Assembly (NCBI GenBank): GCA_030425385.1
Contig: JAUIAH010000039.1
Location: 1-64,000, forward strand
From: Verrucomicrobiia bacterium
GTDB lineage: Bacteria > Verrucomicrobiota > Verrucomicrobiia > Verrucomicrobiales > DEV007
Reading direction: 5' to 3'
Length of the DNA: 64,000 nucleotides
Both the position numbers and the translations under genes were made by a program. The notes below the pieces were generated by a model, which was not told the origin of the DNA, searched no databases, and saw only the letters and a list, made by a program, of their open reading frames with translations. How positions within the stretch are numbered: the first letter of the stretch is position 1; every line of letters begins with the position of its first letter. This document shows positions 42,412-50,544 of this stretch, piece after piece.

Positions 42412-43099
42412 CGGCACATTTCGAAAGCATGCGCGCGGGTTCACTCTGTTAGAGGTGGCTTTGGGCGTAACCATTCTCGCAGTCCTTGCCGGCACCATGT
42501 TCACCATTGTGCAAGGCTCGCTCCGAGCGGCGAGCGAGATCCAAGTGGTGCAGCGCGACAATCGACGGCTAGATCGATTCATCGAAACCTTGCGGCAGGC
42601 CTTCCGCACCATGCCAGCGAATGCGCGCATCAGTTTGGTCATGGTCGAACGCGCGCCCATGCGGCAGGAGATCACGTTTAGCGGGGTGCCCGAAGCCTTT
42701 GCCTGGGGAGATGAACCCGTCGTGCGGGAGAATTTCACCCTGGCATTGCAACCGTATCCAGAAGCGCTCGTGGCGGAGGGAGACCCTGAATACTACCTCG
42801 CCATCACGCGGCCAAGCTTCTTTCGCCCCGAAGAAGGGGAAGGGCCGCAAGAAATGTTGATGAATGCCAGTGTGACGATTCCTCTGGGCCAGAAGAATGT
42901 GCCGTTGATCGCTGACGAGCGCTCGCGTTACTGGCTTCCCCTGGCCCCTGCGGTGCGCGACATGACATGGCGATTCTATCAAACAGACAAGAAGCGGTGG
43001 GTGGAAGAATCGGGAGCGGTGCGCCCACCCTTGGTCGAGCTCACCCTGTTTCCCTTCGAACGTAACACACCGATCCGCGTCGTCTTCGCCACGCGTTAG
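42392..43099 (+). CDS. gspJ: minor pseudopilin, GspJ-like
   Basis: The 235-residue protein has a 15-residue basic leader ending HARG, then the prepilin helix FTLLEVALGVTILAVLAGTM. The middle contains DNRRLDRFIETLRQAFRTMP near residue 55, as in GspJ proteins, and the rest is beta-rich with LPLAPAVRDMTWRFY near 190. It overlaps the end of gspI by about 20 bases. The in-frame extension to 42359 is less likely because the ATG at 42392 already gives a normal leader. Confidence 0.82.
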   Translation: MFIAHPNGTFRKHARGFTLLEVALGVTILAVLAGTMFTIVQGSLRAASEIQVVQRDNRRLDRFIETLRQAFRTMPANARISLVMVERAPMRQEITFSGVPEAFAWGDEPVVRENFTLALQPYPEALVAEGDPEYYLAITRPSFFRPEEGEGPQEMLMNASVTIPLGQKNVPLIADERSRYWLPLAPAVRDMTWRFYQTDKKRWVEESGAVRPPLVELTLFPFERNTPIRVVFATR

Positions 43100-43102
43100 C
43101 CC

Positions 43103-44095
43103 ATGCTCGTCTGCCGCGCATCATCTCCGATCCGTGCCTCTGCCATGCTCATGGTGTTGTGGGGCATCATGATCATGGGTATGGCCGTCGGCGGGCTGGT
43201 GCTCTACATGCGTCGGAGTGTGTTAGAAGATGTGGATGCGGCCAAGGCCTTTGAGGCACGATTGTTAGCAGAATCTGGAGTCACCCTGGCTTTCCATCCG
43301 ACCATCAAGCGGAATGATCCCTTGCTCCACCAGCAAGTGTCTGCAGTGAAACGGTATGATGTCTCCGTGACCACGGAAGGTTCGCGGATCGCCGTGAATC
43401 AGGTCGCGACGAATCCGGCAGTGCATGAATACTGTCAGAAGCTCTTCATTCTTTGGGGATTGAATCCAGAAAGCGCAGGGATCATCGCGGATTCGCTCAA
43501 AGATTGGATCGATGCGGATGATGAGGTGAGTCCGTTAGGCGCAGAGGACGAGCATTACACGCTTCGCGGAGCCTTGGACTTCCCGCGTAACCGTCCGTTT
43601 CAGCACCTTGATGAGATGGTCTTTGTCCGCGGCATGCACGAGGTCGCGCGTCGCAAGCCGAATTGGAAGGATTCCTTTACGCTGTATGGGAATGGGTTGA
43701 TCGATGTGAACGAGGCCTCATCCGAGATGCTAGAAGTGGTGTGCGGCGTGACGCGTGCGGAGACAGACGCGCTGGTGCTCTTGCGTCGTGGACCGGACAC
43801 GATCCCTCACACGGAGGACGACGAGCCCTTCACCAGCATGCGTGATGTGGGGCAAGCCCTGGGCATGTCGCGCTGGGACTTCGCTGACATCGTCGACCGC
43901 TTGACCTTGGCGCATCCCGTCAAACGGGTGATCAGCACGGGCAGAGCTGGAGATTTCGAAGTCACGCTCACGGCCATTGTCGGTCCGGGGGTGAACGTGA
44001 TGGAAGAGAGGAAATCCATGGGCAAGGCGCTTGTTGAGGAACTCGCTCGCGACGGCGGCCCTCCCGAGCCGTCAAAGGAAGACGCACCCGATTGA
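43103..44095 (+). CDS. gspK: type II secretion pseudopilus tip protein, GspK-like
   Basis: GspK caps the pseudopilus and lacks the +5 Glu. The 330-residue protein has a membrane helix at residues about 13-35 (SAMLMVLWGIMIMGMAVGGL), then LLAESGVTLAF near 55 and DSLKDWIDADDEVSPLGAEDE near 128, which is the family's metal-binding stretch. A helix-hairpin-helix like pattern follows (LIDVNEASSEMLEVVCGVT near 198) and then VGQALGMSRWDFADI near 248. The gene starts 3 bases after gspJ. After it the operon is broken by an 850-base stretch before gspL. Confidence 0.9.
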   Translation: MLVCRASSPIRASAMLMVLWGIMIMGMAVGGLVLYMRRSVLEDVDAAKAFEARLLAESGVTLAFHPTIKRNDPLLHQQVSAVKRYDVSVTTEGSRIAVNQVATNPAVHEYCQKLFILWGLNPESAGIIADSLKDWIDADDEVSPLGAEDEHYTLRGALDFPRNRPFQHLDEMVFVRGMHEVARRKPNWKDSFTLYGNGLIDVNEASSEMLEVVCGVTRAETDALVLLRRGPDTIPHTEDDEPFTSMRDVGQALGMSRWDFADIVDRLTLAHPVKRVISTGRAGDFEVTLTAIVGPGVNVMEERKSMGKALVEELARDGGPPEPSKEDAPD

Positions 44096-44413
44096 GCAAT
44101 CGCGCACCCCGCCTCATCCTTAGACACCAATGTCCGATTCGTAAACCGTCATGTCCACCGGGCGGACAGTGCATTCCGTGCCGGTCGCTCCCGCCACGGC
44201 CATTTCGTGCCGGGACGACAGAAAGGCCTTCGGGACGATAGAAAGGGACAGGACCGTAATTAGAAAGGCCTTGACGAGGAGGATAGAAAGGGACAGGACT
44301 TTAGTTAGAAAGGCCTTGACGACGTCGTGCGCCTCACCGGAATCCCAATCGGCACAGCTCCGGACCCCAACCGGACTGCGAAGTGCGCTACGACTAGGAC
44401 CACGTCAATCGCC
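44096..44413. other. non-coding spacer after gspK with short repeats
   Basis: I see no gene on either strand in this 318-base stretch. It contains two 41-base direct repeats with a 45-base period and an extra AGAAAGGCCTT upstream, described separately. Its composition and repeats differ from the tight gene packing to the left. Confidence 0.5.
44237..44322 (+). repeat. 45-bp tandem direct repeat
   Basis: The unit GATAGAAAGGGACAGGAC...TTGACGA occurs at 44237-44277 and again at 44282-44322 with three differences. The core AGAAAGGCCTT, which contains the palindrome AGGCCT, occurs three times (44219-44229, 44262-44272, 44307-44317). There are only two full units, so this is not a CRISPR array. 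Confidence 0.8.
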
Positions 44414-44599
44414 TCAATCCTTCTTTCGGCGATTGGCGATCCCCATGATCACGGCCGTGACGGCACCGATCACGCCGCCAATCAATCCACCTTCCACAGC
44501 GCTGGGCAGGTCAAGGTCTAAGGCCTTGAGCAGGATTGTTAGGAGACTCGCCGCGATGACGGCACTGAGGATGATGATGCCGAGGAGTTTCGCAGTCAT
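44414..44599 (-). CDS. small membrane protein with two helices
   Basis: The 61-residue product is almost wholly two membrane helices: LLGIIILSAVIAASLLTILL (residues 5-24) and a Gly-rich GGLIGGVIGAVTAVIMGIA (37-55), followed by a basic NRRKKD tail. The glycine zipper-like second helix suggests oligomerisation. It lies in the gap between gspK and gspL on the opposite strand, with no clear Shine-Dalgarno sequence. It may be a genuine small gene that moved into the operon. I do not know its function; holin-like or toxin-like small proteins share this look. Confidence 0.5.
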   Translation of the reverse strand: MTAKLLGIIILSAVIAASLLTILLKALDLDLPSAVEGGLIGGVIGAVTAVIMGIANRRKKD

Positions 44600-44948
44600 G
44601 AAGAGAATGGAAACGGACGCGCATCACTCCTACAAGAATGTTCTTTCCATTGGACAGGTGGAGAAGACTGTCACGAAGAAGAGCGAACCAGGGTGAGCTG
44701 AACTCCGCTTGGGCAGCGAGGGTGAACCTTCCTGTCCACCTTCGAAAGGAACCATGTGTGCCGTCCTCGCCCCTCCCTTTATAATTGAAGTGCTGGCCCA
44801 TTTCATCAGCTTTCCGGCTGTGCGATTACCGTTGGAGGTGTCATGGCGTTCCATCTTTCGGCCTTCGAGACGTTCGTGAGATCTTGAGATGTTGAGGAGC
44901 TGCTCGCGACGGAGGTCCTTCCGGGTGGTTATACGAGGACTCACCTGA
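44600..44948. promoter_or_regulatory. gap upstream of gspL with a candidate -10 box
   Basis: No coding pattern is convincing here. A perfect TATAAT lies at 44780-44785 on the plus strand, about 165 bases before gspL, without a good -35 match. It could drive a second half-operon gspL-gspM-gspC/P-gspD, which would explain why the operon tolerates the interruption after gspK. Confidence 0.3.
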
Positions 44949-46148
44949 ATGATCAATCGTAATCCAGTGCTCCTGCCCACGTCCGAGATGGACTGGGAAC
45001 TTTGGGGAAACGCTCGCCTCAAGCGTGTCGATGATCCGGCGGCCTTGAACGGCCAACCGTTGCATTTCGCGCTGCCCTTGGACTTTTGCCGGAGTTTCCC
45101 TCTCCGCCTGCCCACCAAGGACAAGAAGCTGTTTCGAGACCTCATCTACTCGCAGCTGGAGAAGCGTCATCTGGTGTCGCCGACGAGCAACGCACGCTTT
45201 GATTTCGAGCCCTTGGATCGCTCCGCGGAGGGGACGTTGGTGCGGGTGGACCTGGTGAATCGCGATCTGCCGCAGACGTGGGAGGACAAGAAGGCTCTGA
45301 GCTACGCCGCGTCCCTCCGTTACTACAGTTATCCTCTGGATCACGCCGTGGTGCTGCGGGAACGGGGGCGCCTTTGTTTGGTGCTGAACCGTGGTGGCAA
45401 ATTGCTCTACAGCACGATTCTGAATCAATCTGGGCAGTTGAATGCGTCCGTTCCGAGTGAGATCCAGTCGGCGGCTCTGTCATTGCAGTCGAAGGGGTTG
45501 TTAGAATCACCCTTGAAGGGGGTAGAAGTATGGGGAGCCTTTCCACCCGAAGACGTGGAGGCGATGCGGGCGCGCATGAGTATTCCGGTGACGGTGCGGG
45601 AACATCCCTCGCCGGAGGGCATGCGGAAACCTATCAACGGGGCACTCTTACCACCATCGGTCGACATTGATGCGAAGAAGCGTCGGAAGCTTTTAGGGGT
45701 GTTGTTAGTCTTGGCAATCGTGGTAGCAGGCTATCTTGCGGTGCTCAAACATTTCCGCGACAAGTTGGTTCGATTGGAAGCACAGATCGAGGCGCAGCAA
45801 GAGGACTTGGGTGAGAACAGTGCGAACTCGGCCACTTACGCGGCGTCCGAGGCGCGGTGGAAGGCCATGGCCAATGCGATTGACCCGCTTCGGTATCCGC
45901 TCTTGCAGTTTAACAAGATCGCTGAGGTGATGCCACCTGACGGGGTCATCCTGTCGCGCTATGAGACGAAGATCACCGAGGTCCGGCTCCGTGGGCATGC
46001 GAACAATGCAAAGGGGGTGTTCGATTTCCTCGACAATCTTAACGCGCATCCTGAACTGGGGGCCGTCCATCGGTGGAGCCGCAAACGGGAGCCTTCGCTG
46101 GACGATGACGGCACGGCAAACTTCGAAATCATTGGGAAATTGCGCTAA
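44949..46148 (+). CDS. gspL: type II secretion GspL/PilM-PilN-like protein
   Basis: The 399-residue protein is cytoplasmic in its first 240 residues, with PilM/GspL-like segments such as LHFALPLDFCRSFPLRLP near 38 and LDHAVVLRERGRLCLVLNRGG near 135. A single membrane helix lies near 244-262 (LLGVLLVLAIVVAGYLAVL). The periplasmic part has a coiled coil (LEAQIEAQQEDL) and a PilN/GspL-like ferredoxin-type domain with ILSRYETKITEVRLRGHA near 338. It should anchor the ATPase to the platform. The assignment leans on position next to gspM and gspD. Confidence 0.75.
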   Translation: MINRNPVLLPTSEMDWELWGNARLKRVDDPAALNGQPLHFALPLDFCRSFPLRLPTKDKKLFRDLIYSQLEKRHLVSPTSNARFDFEPLDRSAEGTLVRVDLVNRDLPQTWEDKKALSYAASLRYYSYPLDHAVVLRERGRLCLVLNRGGKLLYSTILNQSGQLNASVPSEIQSAALSLQSKGLLESPLKGVEVWGAFPPEDVEAMRARMSIPVTVREHPSPEGMRKPINGALLPPSVDIDAKKRRKLLGVLLVLAIVVAGYLAVLKHFRDKLVRLEAQIEAQQEDLGENSANSATYAASEARWKAMANAIDPLRYPLLQFNKIAEVMPPDGVILSRYETKITEVRLRGHANNAKGVFDFLDNLNAHPELGAVHRWSRKREPSLDDDGTANFEIIGKLR

Positions 46149-46153
46149 CGCTT

Positions 46154-46699
46154 ATGCGATCACTCACGCGATCAGAAGTCATCTTGATAGGGTTGTGCCT
46201 CTTCTCGGTGCTTTTCATGGGCCATCTCATTGCCTACAAGCAGTATGCTTTGAAAGTTACCAAGGCCGAGCAAGTGCTCGCGGATTTGGAAGTGCGCGGG
46301 GAGAATCCGAAGATTGAGGCGGCGGCCAAGACGCCTGTGGCTCAGGCGAAGGTTTGGGAGGAGCGCATGGCATGGATTGATGCGATGCTTCCGAAGATGG
46401 AGAATCGTGATCAGGCGCAAGCGGCTTTGTTAGAGGATTTGCGCGGCGCTGCCAAGGAATACAACCTGGACATCGACGCACTGAGTTTCGTCAAGCCGGC
46501 GAAGACGCCTCACTATCAGGAGGTTGCCGTGAAGATCCAGCTCGATGGTCCAGAGCGCAAGGTGTATCAGTGGCTCGCGGGCGTGCAATCGCCGGAGAAA
46601 TTTCAAGCGATCAAGATGCTTCGGTTAGAGCCGGAAGGCCGCCGCTCTCATCCTGAAGGGGAGTGTGAAGTGATCGTGGCGCGCTGGTTCAAACCCTAA
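46154..46699 (+). CDS. gspM: type II secretion GspM/PilO-like protein
   Basis: The 181-residue protein has one N-terminal membrane helix (residues about 8-27, VILIGLCLFSVLFMGHLIA), a helical stretch with a heptad-like pattern to about 100, and a C-terminal beta-alpha-beta domain (EVAVKIQLDGPERKVYQWLAG near 130 to 148, in parts). This is the GspM/PilO layout, partner of the GspL protein encoded 5 bases upstream. Sequence similarity in this family is low, so topology and order carry the call. Confidence 0.75.
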   Translation: MRSLTRSEVILIGLCLFSVLFMGHLIAYKQYALKVTKAEQVLADLEVRGENPKIEAAAKTPVAQAKVWEERMAWIDAMLPKMENRDQAQAALLEDLRGAAKEYNLDIDALSFVKPAKTPHYQEVAVKIQLDGPERKVYQWLAGVQSPEKFQAIKMLRLEPEGRRSHPEGECEVIVARWFKP

Positions 46700-46724
46700 C
46701 AAATATCACCAACACAACCGAACT

Positions 46725-47441
46725 GTGTACTCTCATCGATTTCTGATTCCCTTGGCCTGTCTGGGCATTCTCCCGCTTCAGGCGGACGAGGACGATTCTC
46801 CAGAGAAGGCTTCCGTCCCGCGCCCCGATGGGGTGGCGGATCCTGTCACCCTCGACCATTTCCGAGAGATCCTGTCCAATTCACCCTTCCGGCGATTGAT
46901 GAGTTTCTCGGATGATCTCAGCCTTACCGGCGTGGCGAAGCTCCCAGGAGGTACGGTCGTCACGGTCTACGATCGTCGCGCGCGGGAGACCTACACGGTT
47001 GCGGCCAAGGAGAATGCGCAGGGATGGCGATTGGTAGATGTGTCAGGTGGGCGTGAGTTGGATGATGTCCAGGCCACCATCCATGTGGGGCGTCAGGAAG
47101 TGACCTTACGCTTTGACGAACGCCGCCTGAGTCCGGAGGCGATCCGTCGATCCCGCCCCCGGCGCGTGAAGCCAGCGACGAGGCCGGAAGAGCCGTCCGT
47201 TGAGCAATGGTTGGCTGAGTTAGACCCCAACTTATTGAAGAATTACGATCAGTTAGACGAGAAGTATCAGGATCGCTTCCGCTATGCGTTTGAAGACTAT
47301 TTGGAAACGTATCCCACTGCGAGTTCTGAACTCCGTATGATCACGGCCCGAGAGAATCTTGAGGCTGCCCAATCGCAACAAGACGACGAGCGCGATCAAG
47401 AAACGAGTACACTCCAAACCCTCGAAGTAGGTCAACCATGA
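46725..47441 (+). CDS. secretion-operon periplasmic protein, possibly GspC/PilP-like
   Basis: The 238-residue protein starts at a GTG and has a signal peptide (residues 1-20, ending LPLQA). Residues about 45-125 read like the small beta-barrel homology domain of GspC or PilP: LSLTGVAKLPGGTVVTVYD, ETYTVAAKENAQGWRLVDV and VTLRFDERRL. A helical, acidic end follows (EQWLAELDPNLLKNY) with many Gln and Glu. GspC normally has a membrane anchor and binds the secretin; here the N-terminus may be cleaved. It overlaps the secretin gene by 4 bases, which is the usual place of gspC-like partners. The identity is an inference. Confidence 0.5.
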   Translation: MYSHRFLIPLACLGILPLQADEDDSPEKASVPRPDGVADPVTLDHFREILSNSPFRRLMSFSDDLSLTGVAKLPGGTVVTVYDRRARETYTVAAKENAQGWRLVDVSGGRELDDVQATIHVGRQEVTLRFDERRLSPEAIRRSRPRRVKPATRPEEPSVEQWLAELDPNLLKNYDQLDEKYQDRFRYAFEDYLETYPTASSELRMITARENLEAAQSQQDDERDQETSTLQTLEVGQP

Positions 47442-49705
47442 TGATGTCACGAATACTCACACTTTCACTCGCTGCCTGCTTCCTGGCGCCCCTCCCACAC
47501 TCGGAGGCGCAGTTGGCACCGCCTGAGGAGGTGGTCCTGCAGTTTCCCAATAATCCTGTTTCGGATATCATTGAGGTCTATGAGAAATTGACAGGGCGAT
47601 CTGTCATCAAGCGCTCCGAGATCTTTGACGGCAATACCATCAGCCTGGTGACGCCGAATCCGGTCTCCCGGGAGGAGGCGATCCGTCTCATCGAGAGTTC
47701 GCTCCAACTGAACGATTACGTGGTAGCGAAAGACGAGCAGACGAATACGATCCGCATCATGCCTGAGGATACGAACCAGGCGAACATCCACGTCGGCATC
47801 GCGGTCTATGATGATCCTACCGACCTCCCGGTGAATAACTCGGTGGTCGAGTATTTCATGCGTCTGGAACACCTCGATCCCTTGGAGGCGGCCTCTGTGT
47901 TTTCCAATCACGTCGGGCTGAATCCTTACGGACGCATCACGCCAGTGATGAGCCCCTCAGGGCTCTTGATCACGGAGAACACCGCCCTCATCCGTCAACT
48001 GCTCCAGTTTAAGAAGGTCATGGACAAGCCGCACGAGCGGTCGAAACAGATCACCGAGTTTGTGAAAGTGGAATACGCGGAAGCGACTGTCATTGCGCAA
48101 ATCATCCAAGCTACCCTAGCTAATCGTGAGGATCCTCCCGCCGCGAGCGAGGACACCTTTTCCAGTGGTGGGCGTCGCAATCGTGTGAGGACAGACGATG
48201 AACCCGAGCCCCAGGTGGTGGCGGATGATCGGTTGAACCGGATTATGATCGTCGCCTTCCCAGAGGATCATGCTTACATCCTCTCCTTGATCGCGGAATG
48301 GGATCAACCGATCAGCGATAGCAATCAAATTGAGCGGCCTTTGAAATACCTCTACGTGGATGAAGCTTTGCCCGTGTTGGTGGATGTGTTGCAGGACACA
48401 GGTGTCGGGTCCACGGCGTTGCCTGGTGGTGGTCGGATTACCACGCGTCAACCCCCAACCGCTTCCACTGCGGCGAGCACACTCACGGGGCGCCTGCGTC
48501 GTGGAGTGCAGGTGCGCGATACCACGACGGGGAGCGTGGCGGGCGAGCAAGATATGTTGATCAATCCGTTAGACAACACGGCGCCGCTTTCGGTATCGGT
48601 CGGCAAGACGCGCATCATTGCCGATCTCCAGGCGAATAGCATCATTGCAATGGGACCTCGTGAGAGTCTCAAGAAGATCAATGACATCCTGGACAAATTG
48701 GATCGCAAGCCGCCGCAGGTCTATTTGGCGACCGTCATCGGTCAATTGACATTGGGAGATGATTTCAATTTGGGAGTTGAGTATTTGCAGCGTTTCAAAG
48801 AGCTCAATTCCAATCCGATCACGCAAGGGGGCACGGCGAGCTTTCTCTCGCGCACCTCGCTCCGGGACGCCATCGGCGACGTGCGCACCAACCTGCTGAC
48901 TCAAGGAGTCGAGGCGGTGGCTCCGGGGCTCAATGTCTACGGAAAACTGGGTGATTCGCTCGATGTCTACATCAATGCTCTGGAAAGCACCTCGCGCTTC
49001 AAAGTGCTTTCGCGCCCATCAATCTACGCGGCGAATAATAAGAAGGCGGTCATCACCTCCGGTCAGCGTATTCCCGTGCCGACAAGTAGTCTAACAGACT
49101 TCGAGAATAACTCCACCAACGTCCGGACAAACATTGAGTTCCAAGATGTGGTGCTCAAACTGGAAGTGGTGCCCCTCATCAACAGTGACAAAGAAGTGAC
49201 GCTGACCATGGCGCAGGTGAATGACAATGTGGTGGGTGAGCAGCGCGTGGCTGACAACACCGTGCCGATCATTGGGACGGAGAAGTTGACCACCACGGTA
49301 ACGATTCCTAACAAATCCACTGTCGTGCTGGGCGGGCTCATCACCGAGAGCGAAGATGAGACTGAGGATGGGATTCCTGTGGTCAGCCGATTGCCTGTCA
49401 TTGGGCATGCTTTCAAGAATTCGAAGTCGAACAAGACGCGCAAAGAGTTGGTTGTCTTCATTCAACCGACCGTGGTCGAAGACAATCTCGATCTGGGTGT
49501 CGCAAGCCGGACGGAGGATCTGCGCACGTCGGTCGGATCAGAAGTAGCAGAGGTGTTTCCTCCCGGGGATCAAGTGCTCGCCGACGAGGCACGCGAGATC
49601 GTGCAGGCGATTCCGGCCGCGAAAGGCGACGACCGTCGGGATGGCAAATTAAAACGCTGGAGCTGGCGCTCCCTGATGCGCAAGAAGCAGAAAGATGATC
49701 GCTAG
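47438..49705 (+). CDS. gspD: type II secretion secretin
   Basis: GspD forms the outer-membrane channel. The 755-residue protein has a signal peptide (residues 1-24), an N0-like domain (FPNNPVSDIIEVYEKLTGRS near 37), N1-N2 domains (VEYFMRLEHLDPLEAASVF near 130; FVKVEYAEATVIAQIIQATL near 207) and the secretin core from about 430: PPQVYLATVIGQLTLGDDFNLGV, LSRPSIYAANNKKAVITSGQ and TTTVTIPNKSTVVLGGLI near 610 to 630. The end is basic (KRWSWRSLMRKKQKDDR). The Gly- and Thr-rich loop near 335 to 365 is long. It is the last gene of the secretion operon. Confidence 0.95.
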   Translation: MMMSRILTLSLAACFLAPLPHSEAQLAPPEEVVLQFPNNPVSDIIEVYEKLTGRSVIKRSEIFDGNTISLVTPNPVSREEAIRLIESSLQLNDYVVAKDEQTNTIRIMPEDTNQANIHVGIAVYDDPTDLPVNNSVVEYFMRLEHLDPLEAASVFSNHVGLNPYGRITPVMSPSGLLITENTALIRQLLQFKKVMDKPHERSKQITEFVKVEYAEATVIAQIIQATLANREDPPAASEDTFSSGGRRNRVRTDDEPEPQVVADDRLNRIMIVAFPEDHAYILSLIAEWDQPISDSNQIERPLKYLYVDEALPVLVDVLQDTGVGSTALPGGGRITTRQPPTASTAASTLTGRLRRGVQVRDTTTGSVAGEQDMLINPLDNTAPLSVSVGKTRIIADLQANSIIAMGPRESLKKINDILDKLDRKPPQVYLATVIGQLTLGDDFNLGVEYLQRFKELNSNPITQGGTASFLSRTSLRDAIGDVRTNLLTQGVEAVAPGLNVYGKLGDSLDVYINALESTSRFKVLSRPSIYAANNKKAVITSGQRIPVPTSSLTDFENNSTNVRTNIEFQDVVLKLEVVPLINSDKEVTLTMAQVNDNVVGEQRVADNTVPIIGTEKLTTTVTIPNKSTVVLGGLITESEDETEDGIPVVSRLPVIGHAFKNSKSNKTRKELVVFIQPTVVEDNLDLGVASRTEDLRTSVGSEVAEVFPPGDQVLADEAREIVQAIPAAKGDDRRDGKLKRWSWRSLMRKKQKDDR

Positions 49706-49726
49706 GTCGCGTTAGGGCATCCGATA

Positions 49727-50470
49727 CTAGCGGCTGCGCGAAGGTCGCGTGACACCATCCTCAACGGTGTCATTCGTGGAGACCGCGATGCGGAAGAAGG
49801 GGATCCCCTGGTCCGTTCCTGATCCGCCCACCACGTCGCCACGAGAACGGCCGCCGGACGTTGGTGTGATTGGCCACGTGAGCGGCTGATCCTCGCTCAG
49901 CTTGCTCACGGATTGGTAGGAATGCCAGTCTATCAGGTTGCTGGACCGCTGCAGTTCGTAGGAGAAACCAGCCTTCCCCTCAATGGTGATCTCGATTGGG
50001 GTGGTCAAACTGATGACGTCGTCGGAAAGGCCCGCGGCCGCCCGGCGCCGAGCTTCCTCGCGAGTGAAGGTCTTGCTCTCTTCAGGACCGTAGTAGGTGA
50101 TGGCGAGCAGTGATTGGGAAATCACCTCCAGGATGGCTTGTTCTTCTTCTTCCATTTGTTGGGCCACGGATTCCTCACAGCCCTCGAGAGCTGCTCTAGC
50201 ACTTGCAACATCAGCGGTAGCCGTGATCAAGTTGGCTTCTGCCAAGTCGCGCTGTTCTCTCGCGGTGGCGAGAACGGGTTCGAGAGAAGGTTGTGCTTCC
50301 ACGAGAGGTTCGTAGAGGCTGACGGCGAGCGCTGTCTTCTGAGCCTGAGAAGCCGCTAGCAAGTGCATCCGCTCAGCGGAGAGTAATGCTGTGATCTCAT
50401 TCTCACATTGTGCCGCGACGGGAGTGATGAAGCCGAGGGCGACGAGTATCCAAACGAGTGAGCGCGACAT
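49727..50470 (-). CDS. secreted coiled-coil protein with C-terminal FFRI module
   Basis: The 247-residue protein has a signal peptide (residues 1-20, ending TPVAAQ). Residues about 22-125 form an Ala/Glu/Gln-rich coiled coil. From about 155 a beta module follows with SLTTPIEITIEGKAG, ELQRSSNLIDW and IPFFRIAVS; it carries the same [E/Q]-x-S-x-[D/N]-L-x-x-W and FFR signature as the secreted proteins at 24976 and 30888. The gene converges on gspD, 21 bases from its end. A substrate of the neighbouring secretion system is a reasonable guess. I know no named family for the whole protein. Confidence 0.7.
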   Translation of the reverse strand: MSRSLVWILVALGFITPVAAQCENEITALLSAERMHLLAASQAQKTALAVSLYEPLVEAQPSLEPVLATAREQRDLAEANLITATADVASARAALEGCEESVAQQMEEEEQAILEVISQSLLAITYYGPEESKTFTREEARRRAAAGLSDDVISLTTPIEITIEGKAGFSYELQRSSNLIDWHSYQSVSKLSEDQPLTWPITPTSGGRSRGDVVGGSGTDQGIPFFRIAVSTNDTVEDGVTRPSRSR

Positions 50471-50544
50471 GAGACAGCTACGGTGAGACTGACTGGGCCG
50501 TCAAGGTGCTTGAGTCTTCGATCGGATGTCTGTAGCCTTCCGGA

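Noticed and set aside
44214-44322. Possible CRISPR array
   Set aside because: Only two full units with no unique spacers of regular size and no cas genes.
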